Positions 8,421 to 17,075 of a stretch of 64,000 nt of DNA are shown one piece after another; within the stretch, counting starts at the first letter, position 1; the number at the start of each line of letters is the position of its first letter. The stretch comes from Tetragenococcus osmophilus. GTDB taxonomy: Bacteria > Bacillota > Bacilli > Lactobacillales > Enterococcaceae. The stretch covers positions 62,001-126,000 of the forward strand of contig NZ_CP027783.1 in assembly GCF_003795125.1 (NCBI RefSeq), in the 5' to 3' direction. Position numbers and translations under genes: made by a program. The notes below the pieces were generated by a model that was given only the letters and a program-made list of their open reading frames with translations, ran no database searches and was not told the DNA's origin.

Positions 8421-9236
8421 ATGAAAACAAAAGTATTTGATCAAGAACTTTTTACTAAAGAAACAGCAATGACCCCCTTTGCTCTCACAGATGTTTTAAC
8501 TGAAACAGCAGGAAAAAATCAAAAGAAGCTTCTTCATTTCTGGCAATTTGAGCAGGCTTTTATTTTAGGAATGAAAGATGCCCGCGTCAATGATTTATCA
8601 AAAGGAGTAAAGGTAATTAGAGAAAACCATTATGAACCAGTAATACGTAATGCAGGTGGCTTAGGCGTTATCTCTGATGAAGGCGTATTAAATATCTCTT
8701 GGATTTTTCCAAAAGAAGAAATTTCTATTGACCGATCCTATCAAAAAATGCTAGCACTGATCCAAAAAGCATTCCCCGAATTGACGATTAATGCTTACGA
8801 AATCCCTCATTCTTATTGTCCCGGAAAATTCGACTTAAGCGTAGGCGGTAAAAAAATCGCAGGGATTGCGCAGCGAAGGGTAAAAGAAGGTATCGCTGTA
8901 ATGATGTATTTAAGTGTTTTTGGCGATCAACAACAACGAAGCGAAATTGTCCGTGCATTTTACCAAGAAAGTTTAGGAAACGATTATGGGAAAAATGGTT
9001 ATCCGGAAGTATGGCCTTCAACAATGACGACTCTTTCAAATGTCTTAGATAGACCGTTGACAATTCAAGAAACAAAAAACCGTTTTTTACAAGCCTTGGG
9101 TATTGACGAAACAGCACAAAATGCACTAAATTGGATCAAAGAAAAAAAACAGATGAACCAATTTGAGAAAAAGATACGTAATATGCAACAACGAAATAAA
9201 CAATTAGAGGAGCTTAATCATGTCTCTACCTTATAA
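8421..9236 (+). CDS. LipL-type octanoyl/lipoyl amidotransferase (BPL/LPL domain)
   Basis: A 271-residue member of the lipoate ligase fold. RNAGGLGVISDEGVLNIS (about residues 76-93) is the substrate loop. SYCPGKFDLSVGGKKIAGIAQRR (131-153) holds Cys133, matching the catalytic Cys of LipL, and the conserved Lys. LipL moves octanoyl or lipoyl groups from GcvH or another carrier to 2-oxoacid dehydrogenase E2 subunits. True LplA ligases usually lack this Cys, so LipL-like is preferred. Its end overlaps the dNTPase gene by 17 bp, so the two are probably translationally coupled. Confidence 0.82.
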   Translation: MKTKVFDQELFTKETAMTPFALTDVLTETAGKNQKKLLHFWQFEQAFILGMKDARVNDLSKGVKVIRENHYEPVIRNAGGLGVISDEGVLNISWIFPKEEISIDRSYQKMLALIQKAFPELTINAYEIPHSYCPGKFDLSVGGKKIAGIAQRRVKEGIAVMMYLSVFGDQQQRSEIVRAFYQESLGNDYGKNGYPEVWPSTMTTLSNVLDRPLTIQETKNRFLQALGIDETAQNALNWIKEKKQMNQFEKKIRNMQQRNKQLEELNHVSTL

Positions 9237-10578
9237 GTATCAGACCCTGCCGATCGAAAAAGTTTTTCGCGATCCGGTTCACAATTATATTCATGTAAAC
9301 CACCAAGTTATTCTTGATTTAATTAATTCAAAAGAAGTGCAACGTTTACGTCGGATCAAACAGCTAGGTACTTCTTCTTTTACCTTTCATGGGGCAGAAC
9401 ATAGTCGTTTTTCTCATTCTTTAGGTGTTTATGAAATTACTCGACGAATTTGCAATATCTTCCAACAAAACTATTCCAGTGAAAAGTTGGGAGAAGAGGG
9501 ATGGGATGATTCTCAACGACTCGTCGCTTTATGTGCAGCTCTTTTGCATGATGTAGGACATGGCCCTTACTCTCACACTTTTGAACGAATTTTCCATACA
9601 AATCATGAAGAAATTACAGTCGCTATTATTACTTCTCCAGAAACAGAAGTTTATCAAATATTGAATAGTGTCGAAGCAGGTTTTCCAGAAAAAGTAGCCA
9701 GTGTCATTACTAAAACTTATCCTAATCCACAAGTGGTACAAATGATCTCCAGCCAAATCGACGCTGATCGAATGGACTACTTATTACGAGATGCTTATTT
9801 TACTGGGACTAAATATGGAACATTTGACTTAACTAGGATTTTACGAATGATTCGTCCTTGTAAAAGTGGTATTGTCTTTGCTATAAACGGCATGCATGCT
9901 GTTGAAGACTACATTGTTTCAAGATATCAAATGTATGTCCAAGTCTACTTCCACCGTAGTTCTCGTGGAATGGAAGTTGTTTTAGAACATTTACTCAATC
10001 GTGCTCATGAACTTTTTCCAAAAGAAACAGCAATGCTGCAAAATACAGCACAGCTGTTAATTCCCTTTTTTAAAGAAAATTTTTCCTTACAAGATTATCT
10101 ACGTTTAGATGACGGGGTGTTAAATACAGCTTTTAACCTTTGGAGTGAAACAAGCGACCTTATTCTAAGTGATCTTTCACAGCGCTTTTTAAATCGTAAG
10201 CCTTTAAAATCTTGCCGTTTTGTACCCGAAGTACAAGATAACTTGATTTCTCAAATGCAACAAATTGTTGAAAAAGCTGGATTTAATCCAACTTACTATA
10301 CAGCTATTAATTCTAGCTATGATTTGCCTTACGACTTTTACCAGCCAAAATTAGAAAAACACCGAACACAAATCGAACTACAGCAAAACGATGGCACACT
10401 TGTCGAATTATCTCAAGTTAGCCCCTTAGTCGCTGCTTTGGCCGGTCAAGAGCAAGGAGACCATCGCTTCTATTTCCCTAAAGAAATGATAGAAGAACGC
10501 CTGCAAAATAATTACGATTTATTTGGTGAAACTTATCAATCGTTTGCTTCACACATCCATAATGGGGAGCTCATTTAA
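9220..10578 (+). CDS. HD-domain dNTP triphosphohydrolase (YwfO / EF1143-like)
   Basis: A 452-residue HD phosphohydrolase. The core starts IEKVFRDPVHNYIHV and has HGAEHSRFSHSLGVYEI and the HD motif CAALLHDVGHGPYSH, then SSQIDADRMDYLLRDAYFTG. These supply the metal-binding His and Asp residues of the SAMHD1-like superfamily. It closely resembles Enterococcus faecalis EF1143, a nucleotide-activated dNTPase that helps balance dNTP pools. The ATG at 9220 follows GAGG and lies within the end of the lipL-like gene. A strong terminator follows. Confidence 0.93.
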   Translation: MSLPYKYQTLPIEKVFRDPVHNYIHVNHQVILDLINSKEVQRLRRIKQLGTSSFTFHGAEHSRFSHSLGVYEITRRICNIFQQNYSSEKLGEEGWDDSQRLVALCAALLHDVGHGPYSHTFERIFHTNHEEITVAIITSPETEVYQILNSVEAGFPEKVASVITKTYPNPQVVQMISSQIDADRMDYLLRDAYFTGTKYGTFDLTRILRMIRPCKSGIVFAINGMHAVEDYIVSRYQMYVQVYFHRSSRGMEVVLEHLLNRAHELFPKETAMLQNTAQLLIPFFKENFSLQDYLRLDDGVLNTAFNLWSETSDLILSDLSQRFLNRKPLKSCRFVPEVQDNLISQMQQIVEKAGFNPTYYTAINSSYDLPYDFYQPKLEKHRTQIELQQNDGTLVELSQVSPLVAALAGQEQGDHRFYFPKEMIEERLQNNYDLFGETYQSFASHIHNGELI

Positions 10579-10580
10579 AA

Positions 10581-10632
10581 AGCTGAGAAGCTGGGACGCA
10601 AAATCTTTTTACTTTTGCCCCAGCTTCTCAGC
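10581..10632. terminator. Bidirectional terminator between dNTPase and Nudix genes
   Basis: The perfect 15-bp arms AGCTGAGAAGCTGGG / CCCAGCTTCTCAGCT flank a loop. It separates convergent genes. Confidence 0.88.
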
Positions 10633-10641
10633 TACTTTTAT

Positions 10642-11091
10642 TTATAAATGATTCTTTTTCATCCATTTTTGCATTGCCCAACGATGACTTCCTCTTTTTA
10701 ATAATAACATCGCATCATCAGGGGTCACCCAATAAAGCTGATTGGTCTTTTCAGTCGGTTCGGCGATTTTTTCCCATTGATCTGCAACGTAGAAATAACC
10801 TGGGTGTTCAAAATAAGTATCACGATGGCTAGAATAAAAATATTCTTTAGCTTCCCCTAAATAAGCCCCGATTTGTACACTAAATCCTAATTCTTCTAAC
10901 ATCTCACGCGCAATTGTTTCTGCGTGGGTTTCTTCTTTTTCGATTTCCCCACCAGGTAAAAAGAAGGCTCCGTTAGGCGCTTGCACTAAAATAACCTCTT
11001 TTTTCTCCCGACGACTAATAACGATATAAGCTCCATAACGAGCTTTGTATTCTTTCCCCTCTTCTTTTTTACCAAAAACAGCTTCTTTCAT
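10642..11091 (-). CDS. Nudix hydrolase
   Basis: A 149-residue Nudix hydrolase. The Nudix box GGEIEKEETHAETIAREMLEELGF matches GX5EX7REUXEEXGU with all catalytic acids. It follows YIVISRREKKEVILVQAPNGAFFLP and precedes a YFYVADQWEKI strand. The substrate (a nucleoside diphosphate derivative) cannot be predicted. The open frame begins at 11148, but GGAGGG placed before the ATG at 11091 makes MKEAVFGKK the likely N-terminus. It is a single gene convergent with the dNTPase. Confidence 0.92.
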   Translation of the reverse strand: MKEAVFGKKEEGKEYKARYGAYIVISRREKKEVILVQAPNGAFFLPGGEIEKEETHAETIAREMLEELGFSVQIGAYLGEAKEYFYSSHRDTYFEHPGYFYVADQWEKIAEPTEKTNQLYWVTPDDAMLLLKRGSHRWAMQKWMKKNHL

Positions 11092-11236
11092 TTTTCCCTC
11101 CGTGGATAGTTTTCTTTGCATTCTACTTGATTTCACAAAAAGAAACAAGTTTTATACTCTTTTTTTCATATTACTTAATTTAAAAAATACATTATGTTAT
11201 AATCCCTTTATCTAGATAGAAAGGATGATAAGAACA

Positions 11237-11611
11237 ATGAGAATGGCACATACTTGTGTACGGGTAAAAGACCTAGAAAATTCGGTCGAATTTTATGAAA
11301 CAGCTTTTGGCTTTCAAGAAACCAATCGGAAAGATTTTCCAGAAAATGAGTTCACTATCGTTTACATGTCTTTACCTAACGATGACTATGAATTAGAGCT
11401 AACTTACAATTATGATCATGGAGCTTACGATCTAGGAGATGGGTACGGCCACATCGCAATTGCTACCGAAGACCTACAAGCACTACATGATAAACACGCC
11501 GGCGAAGGCTTTGATGTAACAGAATTAAAGGGACTTCCAGGAACGGCTCCTTCTTATTACTTCGTTAAAGACCCAGATGGTTATAAAATTGAAGTTATCA
11601 AAGAAGATTAA
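11237..11611 (+). CDS. gloA: Lactoylglutathione lyase (glyoxalase I)
   Basis: A 124-residue glyoxalase I of the VOC superfamily, converting the methylglyoxal-thiol hemithioacetal to a lactoyl thioester. MRMAHTCVRVKDLENSVEFYETAFGF, YELELTYNYDH, GYGHIAIATEDL and YKIEVIKED carry the four metal ligands expected (His, Glu, His, Glu). An upstream in-frame ATG at 11225 overlaps the AAAGG ribosome site, so the ATG at 11237 is taken; it matches the usual family N-terminus. A terminator follows at 11618-11657. Confidence 0.95.
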   Translation: MRMAHTCVRVKDLENSVEFYETAFGFQETNRKDFPENEFTIVYMSLPNDDYELELTYNYDHGAYDLGDGYGHIAIATEDLQALHDKHAGEGFDVTELKGLPGTAPSYYFVKDPDGYKIEVIKED

Positions 11612-11617
11612 TATTTT

Positions 11618-11657
11618 AAAAAAGTTCTGCAGTTTTTTATAGTCTGCAGGACTTTTT
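11618..11657. terminator. Bidirectional terminator between gloA and the lipase gene
   Basis: The arms AAAAAGTTCTGCAG and CTGCAGGACTTTTT separate two convergent genes. Confidence 0.82.
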
Positions 11658-12681
11658 ATTTAATAAAAAATTCTAACATGGTTTGATACACTAAATCTTG
11701 GTTGATTTCATTTATTACTTCATGTTTCATCCCAGGAAAATTCAACATTTCAATATCATGGTAACCTATTTTCCGTAGAGTTCTTCGTGTATCGATTAAC
11801 CCGCTTTTTCCTCCAGTAATCTCCTTATCTTCAGCTCCTGTAATGCTCATAATGGCTAAATCAGGATTCTGGCAAGTAAATAAAGAAATATCTTTCAAGC
11901 GACGAACGCCTTCCCAAATCGTTGTCACACCTAAATTGTTATATCCAGGAAGCATCCGTGAATCTTTTGACGCTTTTTCTACTTCTATTGGGTCATTTGT
12001 TAACCAAGTCTTATCTGTTGAACCAAAATTAGATAACTTTTTTATAATCCATGAATAACTACCCTTACCAGCAAATACATCAGCTAGTAAAGCTAAGACC
12101 ACTCCATACTTTGCCTTTTTTTCATATTGCACAGTTCCTGTCATTAGTAATTTATCGATATTTTGGTCATTTTCTTGAAGATATAGGCGCGCTATAACAG
12201 AACCATAAGAATGGCCATATAAGTAAACTGGCAAGTTAGCAAAGCGTTCATTGATCAACTGCGTAATTTTAAGCTGATCTTTAACCATACGTCGTACGCC
12301 AGGCATTTGCTCTAATGGGTTGTTGCTATCAACCGAATCACCATGACCTCGGTTGTCGCTTACAACCACTGCAAAACCATGCCGTGCTAAAAATGAAGCT
12401 AAATGGTTATAGCGTAATCGGTGTTCTAATAGTCCATGAACAATTTGTATTACAGCTTTTATTGGTTGCTCTGTTGGCTCAAAGACCGTAAGCGCTAATG
12501 GAAGACCATCTTCAGTAATTAAATAAATGTCTTCTTTTTGAATTTGATCTATAGGCGCTGGATAATTTTCTAAGGCATTTTCTTTCAACACGATCGTTTC
12601 TGGCTGATTTTTAAACATGAGATAACTTATTAATCCCAAACTTAGCATGCCAGCTCTTACTATAGCTTTCTGCTTTTTCAC
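11656..12681 (-). CDS. Membrane-anchored alpha/beta hydrolase (lysophospholipase / serine aminopeptidase S33-like)
   Basis: A 341-residue hydrolase. An N-terminal hydrophobic segment after MKKQK suggests a membrane anchor or signal. The catalytic domain has the oxyanion region IVHGLLEHRLRYNHLA, the conserved VVSDNRGHGDS, the nucleophile elbow GHSYGS, a likely acid near ITGAEDKE and a histidine near FPGMKHEV. It resembles PldB/monoacylglycerol lipase proteins. The frame opens at 12702, but GGGGAGG spacing supports the GTG at 12681. Substrate unknown. Upstream lies an array of 41-bp repeats. Confidence 0.85.
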   Translation of the reverse strand: MKKQKAIVRAGMLSLGLISYLMFKNQPETIVLKENALENYPAPIDQIQKEDIYLITEDGLPLALTVFEPTEQPIKAVIQIVHGLLEHRLRYNHLASFLARHGFAVVVSDNRGHGDSVDSNNPLEQMPGVRRMVKDQLKITQLINERFANLPVYLYGHSYGSVIARLYLQENDQNIDKLLMTGTVQYEKKAKYGVVLALLADVFAGKGSYSWIIKKLSNFGSTDKTWLTNDPIEVEKASKDSRMLPGYNNLGVTTIWEGVRRLKDISLFTCQNPDLAIMSITGAEDKEITGGKSGLIDTRRTLRKIGYHDIEMLNFPGMKHEVINEINQDLVYQTMLEFFIK

Positions 12682-12829
12682 AACAATTCTTCCTCCCCTC
12701 AAAAAGGAAACCAGTTATTTACTAAACTTTTTACAAGTATAACATAGCTATAGAAGCTTGTTATCACCATTTTTAATGAATGAAGGATTAGCGCTTTTTA
12801 CCTGGATAAAATTTTAAAAAACACGACTA

Positions 12830-12970
12830 TTGGAGGTAACTCTTGTGATGTGCCTCCAATCTTTAATTTATTGGGGGCATCTCTTGCGATGTGCCTCCAA
12901 TCTTTAAATTATTGGGAGTAACTTTTGCAATGTACCTCCAATCTTTAAATTATTAGGAGCAACTTCTTTG
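12830..12970. repeat. 41-bp tandem repeat array A (about 3.4 units)
   Basis: Units start at 12830, 12871, 12912 and 12953 (the last partial). In unit 1 the arms TTGGAGG and CCTCCAA bound a 30-bp imperfect palindrome, followed by an 11-bp AT spacer (TCTTTAATTTA); later units vary by a few bases. The array fills the gap between the lipase promoter region and the trxA terminator. No ORF or RNA gene is evident. Confidence 0.92.
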
Positions 12971-12978
12971 TTAACAAT

Positions 12979-13011
12979 AAAAAACTCCAGGTCTTATAAC
13001 CTGGAGTTTTT
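12979..13011 (-). terminator. Terminator of trxA
   Basis: The arms AAAAACTCCAGG and CCTGGAGTTTTT are followed by a T-run on the minus strand, just behind the trxA stop. Confidence 0.88.
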
Positions 13012-13022
13012 ATACAATCTTT

Positions 13023-13337
13023 TTATAAATGAGAAGCAATCATGTTTTCTAATTGATCTTTTGTTTGCACGCCAATGGCTTTATCAACAACTTCGCCATC
13101 TTTTTTTAAAATCAACGTTGGAATACTCATAATACCAAAACTAGCGGGTACTTCTGGGTTTTCATCCACATCAATTTTTACAACACGAAATTCATCTTCA
13201 CCGTATTCTTGTTCAACTTGCTCTAAGATAGGTGCTTGCATTTTGCAAGGGCCACACCAATCTGCCCAAAAATCAATCATTACTAAACCATTTTCTGTTT
13301 CTACATTAAAATTCTTGTCTGTCACTGTTTGTGTCAT
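13023..13337 (-). CDS. trxA: Thioredoxin
   Basis: A 104-residue thioredoxin, the cytoplasmic disulfide reductant fed by thioredoxin reductase. The active site WCGPC is at residues 27-31 in FWADWCGPCKMQAPILEQ. The cis-Pro region is GIMSIPTLILKK. GGAGG before the ATG at 13337 fixes the start; seven upstream in-frame codons are not used. It is last in the conserved zapA-cvpA-mutS2-trxA order, 81 bp after mutS2, and is followed by a strong terminator. Confidence 0.97.
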   Translation of the reverse strand: MTQTVTDKNFNVETENGLVMIDFWADWCGPCKMQAPILEQVEQEYGEDEFRVVKIDVDENPEVPASFGIMSIPTLILKKDGEVVDKAIGVQTKDQLENMIASHL

Positions 13338-13418
13338 TTTTTGTAACCTCCAATTCAATAGACAAAGTATAGCACCTTCGTCTGTCCTTGCAAACTAACT
13401 TGCTTAAAAAACTTCGAT

Positions 13419-15797
13419 TTACTTAAAATAAACCACTGTTGCGCCATTGCCTCCTTGATTAGCTGGAGCAAATTCATATTTTTTTACGCTTCGATGATTT
13501 TTCAAGTAATTTAATACACCTTTACGTAAAGCTCCTGTCCCTTTTCCATGAACGATTGTTACTTGCGAATAACCAGCTAAAATCGCAGCGTCTAAATATT
13601 GATCAAGTTCATTTACCGCATCTTCGTAATGCTTACCTCTTAAATCTAACTGGGTAGATACATGCGGACCACTAGAATTTAATGTAGATACATGACGTTT
13701 CGGTTGAGGTTGAGCTTGTTCTTGAGAAGCTACTGCTTGTAAGTCTTCTTCATTTACATCCATTTTTAAAATTCCTAGTTGAACTTGCCATTGATTTTTG
13801 CCAATTTTATCTAAAAGTTCGCCACGTTGGTTGTAAGGAACCACAAGAACTTCGTCGCCGGCTTTAAATTGCTTTTCTTGTTTTGCCTTTTGTAAAACCT
13901 TATTCTTTTTCAAATGCTCTTCAGATTGTTCTAATTGGTTTAGCTGTCCCTTAGCTTGAATTAACTCATTTTCTTTAACATTTTTTTGCCCACTTTGTTG
14001 CATCTTACGAAGGTCAGCGATAATTTTATCAGATTCTTCTTTTGCTTGTTCTACGATTTCATTAGCTTGACTGCGTGCTTTAGCTAGCTCATCTTCTTTT
14101 TGCTCATAAAAATACTGATAAGCTTCTTCTAATTCCTGATGTAATTGTTCTGCTTCATTTTCATGCTGTTTTAATTCTTCATATTCGCTTTCAGCCATTT
14201 TTCGACGATTTTCTAGATCTGTAATCATTTCATTGAGATCTTGACTTTCACCACTCATAATCTGTTTAGCAGAGTCAATAACTGTGGAACTCAAACCTAA
14301 ACGTCTCGAAATTTCAAAGGCATTACTTCTACCAGGAATACCGATCAACAATTTATACGTAGGCCGTAAAGTATCCACGTCAAATTCCATCGAGGCGTTC
14401 ACCGTTTTAGGACGATTATAACCATAAACTTTTAACTCGGGATAATGAGTTGTTGCCATAACATAAGCTTGTTTAGCAGCTAATTCATCTAATATCGCAA
14501 TAGCTAAAGCAGCCCCTTCTTGTGGGTCAGTCCCGGCGCCTAATTCATCAAATAAAACCAAACTATCTTGGTCAACTTTATCTAATACATCTACAATCGT
14601 TGTCATATGAGAAGAAAAAGTAGATAAATTTTGTTCAATGGACTGCTCATCTCCAATATCAGCAAAAATCTCGCCAAAGATTCCCATCTGACTGTCTTCT
14701 CCAGCAGTTATAGGCAAACCAGCTTGGCCCATCAATTGCAATAATCCTAGTGTCTTTAAAGTTATCGTTTTTCCGCCTGTATTAGGTCCTGTAATAACCA
14801 CAGCTTGGTAATCTTCACCAATCATTATGTCATTAGCTATTACTTGAGTTTGATCCAAAAGCGGATGTCTTGCTTGCTTAAAATATACATGATTTTCTCG
14901 ATTCATCCTAGGGACTACAGCTTTTAAATCTTTAGCAAAACGAGCTTTGGCGTTCATAAAATCAAATTTTCCAATAATATAGGCATTGTGCATAATTTCT
15001 TTACGATTGGGTACTAATTCAGCGGATAATTCTGATAAAATCCGAGCAACTTCATCTCGTTCAGCAACTTGATATTGACGTAACTGATTGTTAAGCTCAA
15101 CTACTTGTCCAGGTTCAATAAAAAGGGTTTGTCCAGAAGAGCTTTGGTCATGTACCACACCGCCAAATACATTTCGATTTTCTTGTCTTACTGGGATAAC
15201 ATAGCGTTCATTACGCATTGTAACCAGTGTATCATTAAGATAACGAGCTTGTTTCCCATGAATAATACTATCTAAGTTTTCACGAATGCTTTGTTCACTT
15301 CGAGTAATATTATGTCGTATGTTCTTTAACTCCACAGATGCCTCATCTGTTACACGTCCATCTTCATCAATCGCCGTCTTTAAACGTTTCCTTAAAGACG
15401 GAAGAGCAGTCAATTGCTCTTGCCAGCCATACAAACGATAAAATTGAGTATCCTCTTCTTTAAATTCTTCTAAAAATTGGTCTACTTCAGCCGTTGTTGA
15501 TAATACCCGTGAAATTTGAGCTAACTCAGGTCCGTTCAAATCAGCGCCGATTTCAATTCTTTTCATATGTGGTTGAATATTTTCAAGTTTAGGAATCGGA
15601 ATTCCCCCACGTAAGCGAAGTGCTTTTATAGCGTCATCCGTTTCTTCTAATAAATTATTAATAAGTTGTTCATCTTTTACTGGAACTAACCGTTGGAGCT
15701 CCTCTTTTCCTTGCGCAGTAACCAAATATTGCGCAATTTGTGCTTTTACTTGATCAAATTCTAAAGTAGTTAAAATATCTTGGTTTAATTCCTTCAT
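13419..15797 (-). CDS. mutS2: Endonuclease MutS2
   Basis: A 792-residue MutS2. It has a core/clamp domain, an ATPase with Walker A GPNTGGKT (about 337-344), Walker B LVLFDELGAGTDP and a STFSSHMTTI signature. A long coiled coil (MITDLENRRKMAESEYEELKQ onward) and a KOW-like segment (FKAGDEVLVVPYNQRG) follow. The C-terminal Smr domain has LDLRGKHYEDA and HGKGTGALRKGV. MutS2 suppresses recombination, and its Smr domain has been linked to rescue of collided ribosomes. AGCAGGTGA before the ATG at 15797 makes MKELNQDIL the start, 11 codons inside the open frame. Confidence 0.97.
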   Translation of the reverse strand: MKELNQDILTTLEFDQVKAQIAQYLVTAQGKEELQRLVPVKDEQLINNLLEETDDAIKALRLRGGIPIPKLENIQPHMKRIEIGADLNGPELAQISRVLSTTAEVDQFLEEFKEEDTQFYRLYGWQEQLTALPSLRKRLKTAIDEDGRVTDEASVELKNIRHNITRSEQSIRENLDSIIHGKQARYLNDTLVTMRNERYVIPVRQENRNVFGGVVHDQSSSGQTLFIEPGQVVELNNQLRQYQVAERDEVARILSELSAELVPNRKEIMHNAYIIGKFDFMNAKARFAKDLKAVVPRMNRENHVYFKQARHPLLDQTQVIANDIMIGEDYQAVVITGPNTGGKTITLKTLGLLQLMGQAGLPITAGEDSQMGIFGEIFADIGDEQSIEQNLSTFSSHMTTIVDVLDKVDQDSLVLFDELGAGTDPQEGAALAIAILDELAAKQAYVMATTHYPELKVYGYNRPKTVNASMEFDVDTLRPTYKLLIGIPGRSNAFEISRRLGLSSTVIDSAKQIMSGESQDLNEMITDLENRRKMAESEYEELKQHENEAEQLHQELEEAYQYFYEQKEDELAKARSQANEIVEQAKEESDKIIADLRKMQQSGQKNVKENELIQAKGQLNQLEQSEEHLKKNKVLQKAKQEKQFKAGDEVLVVPYNQRGELLDKIGKNQWQVQLGILKMDVNEEDLQAVASQEQAQPQPKRHVSTLNSSGPHVSTQLDLRGKHYEDAVNELDQYLDAAILAGYSQVTIVHGKGTGALRKGVLNYLKNHRSVKKYEFAPANQGGNGATVVYFK

Positions 15798-15833
15798 ATT
15801 TTTCACCTGCTTTCTTTTTTTCCCTTTCACGCG

Positions 15834-15879
15834 AAAATAGAGCAGCTTTGTATGTACTCACAAAAACTGCTCTATTTTC
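15834..15879 (-). terminator. Hairpin between cvpA and mutS2
   Basis: The arms AAAATAGAGCAG and CTGCTCTATTTT start at the cvpA stop codon. On the minus strand the stem ends in TTTT then CGCG, so termination may be partial and may separate mutS2 expression from cvpA. Confidence 0.65.
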
Positions 15880-16422
15880 TTACAAAATGTTCGTTATCCA
15901 AAGTCGATCAAACATATTGGATAACAGTGGCGTCTTATCAACAATAAAATCAGCAGTGAAACTTCTAGTAAATATGTTTTGAATTCCTTCAACAGGAATC
16001 ATAGTCAAAACTTTCAATGCTATTAAAATGGTAATATACATCAGTACCGTATTTAAAATCCCTGCAACTAACCAGTCATCTTCAAGTAGCCGTTTAAAAC
16101 GTAGACTCCTAACAAAAATCATGATAAATTTAGTCAATAGCCAGCCAAAAATTAGCCAACCAACAAACGCAACGGCAGCATAATAAGCCTTGTCTAAATC
16201 AAAAGACAATTCCTGGCTATAATAAACCATTTCAGTTTCTGGTGTTACCGATAAATAAGGAACATATAGCTCAATTTTTTCTCCCCAGCTTTCATAAAGA
16301 GCCATAGCTAGAAAAAAGGAAAGAATACACCCCACTGTATAGAGTAATTGTAGAGCTGTCGCTCGTCGTGCACCAGTATAAAAAGAAAATAATAGTAATA
16401 AAAAAATTATAAAACCAATCAT
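15880..16422 (-). CDS. CvpA family membrane protein
   Basis: A 180-residue protein with four predicted membrane helices (for example GFIIFLLLLFSFYTGA and GILNTVLMYITILIALKV). It belongs to the CvpA (colicin V production) family, whose members occur widely beside mutS2 and zapA in Firmicutes. The molecular role is unknown; envelope homeostasis has been suggested. AAAGGA precedes the ATG. It follows zapA by 16 bp in the same operon. Confidence 0.9.
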   Translation of the reverse strand: MIGFIIFLLLLFSFYTGARRATALQLLYTVGCILSFFLAMALYESWGEKIELYVPYLSVTPETEMVYYSQELSFDLDKAYYAAVAFVGWLIFGWLLTKFIMIFVRSLRFKRLLEDDWLVAGILNTVLMYITILIALKVLTMIPVEGIQNIFTRSFTADFIVDKTPLLSNMFDRLWITNIL

Positions 16423-16438
16423 TCAGTAATCCTTTCTG

Positions 16439-16879
16439 CTAGCCCTGAGATACCTTTTGCTGGATATCTTGCTTGCGATTTTCATTTAAAATTTGCTGTG
16501 CTTGTAAGTGATTGTTAATCTGAGTATCTTTTCTGCCTTGTTTTTCCAATACTTTTTTTGCTTCTTGCTCAACCTGCTCAATACGCTGCATACGATTTTC
16601 TAGCTCTGCTGCTTGGACCGCTTTTTTATACAAAGCTTCATTCTCATCTTTCAATTCCATTAGTTCTTCTTGTTTTTTGAACTGGTCAGATACTGCGTTT
16701 ATAGCAAGTAAGATAGCTGCTTGCTCATTATCTGTTTCGATCGACATACGCTTAATTTCTTCTAGCTGTTCATTGACAAGCTCAGTCACCATTTTCATAT
16801 GCTCAGGACTTTCTTTACTAATAATAGTACACTCCTGATTTTCAATCACCGCTTTGAAACGGTTTTTTTGCTTAGCCAC
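16439..16879 (-). CDS. zapA: Cell division protein ZapA
   Basis: A 146-residue ZapA-like protein that bundles FtsZ filaments at the septum. The N-terminal domain (MAKQKNRFKAVIENQECTII, SPEHMKMVTELVNEQLEEIKR) is followed by AILLAINAVSDQF and a long coiled coil rich in Glu, Gln and Lys. The open frame extends 41 codons upstream, but GGGAGG correctly spaced before the GTG at 16879, plus the family N-terminus, argue that the extension is not translated. It is divergent from rnhC, as in other Firmicutes. Confidence 0.9.
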   Translation of the reverse strand: MAKQKNRFKAVIENQECTIISKESPEHMKMVTELVNEQLEEIKRMSIETDNEQAAILLAINAVSDQFKKQEELMELKDENEALYKKAVQAAELENRMQRIEQVEQEAKKVLEKQGRKDTQINNHLQAQQILNENRKQDIQQKVSQG

Positions 16880-17075
16880 TTTATTCAGCCTCCCATACTT
16901 TCCGCTTACTTTTTGATTATAACATTTTAAAGTTTTCAATGTTTTTTCTGGAAAATACCTTTTTATTATAAAGGAAAAATTGAAATTTTTCCACGTATTC
17001 ATTTATTTTACTACATTTCAATAAAACATGCATTATGCTAGAATAAGAGCATTAAATTAGAGAGGACTCTTGCAA

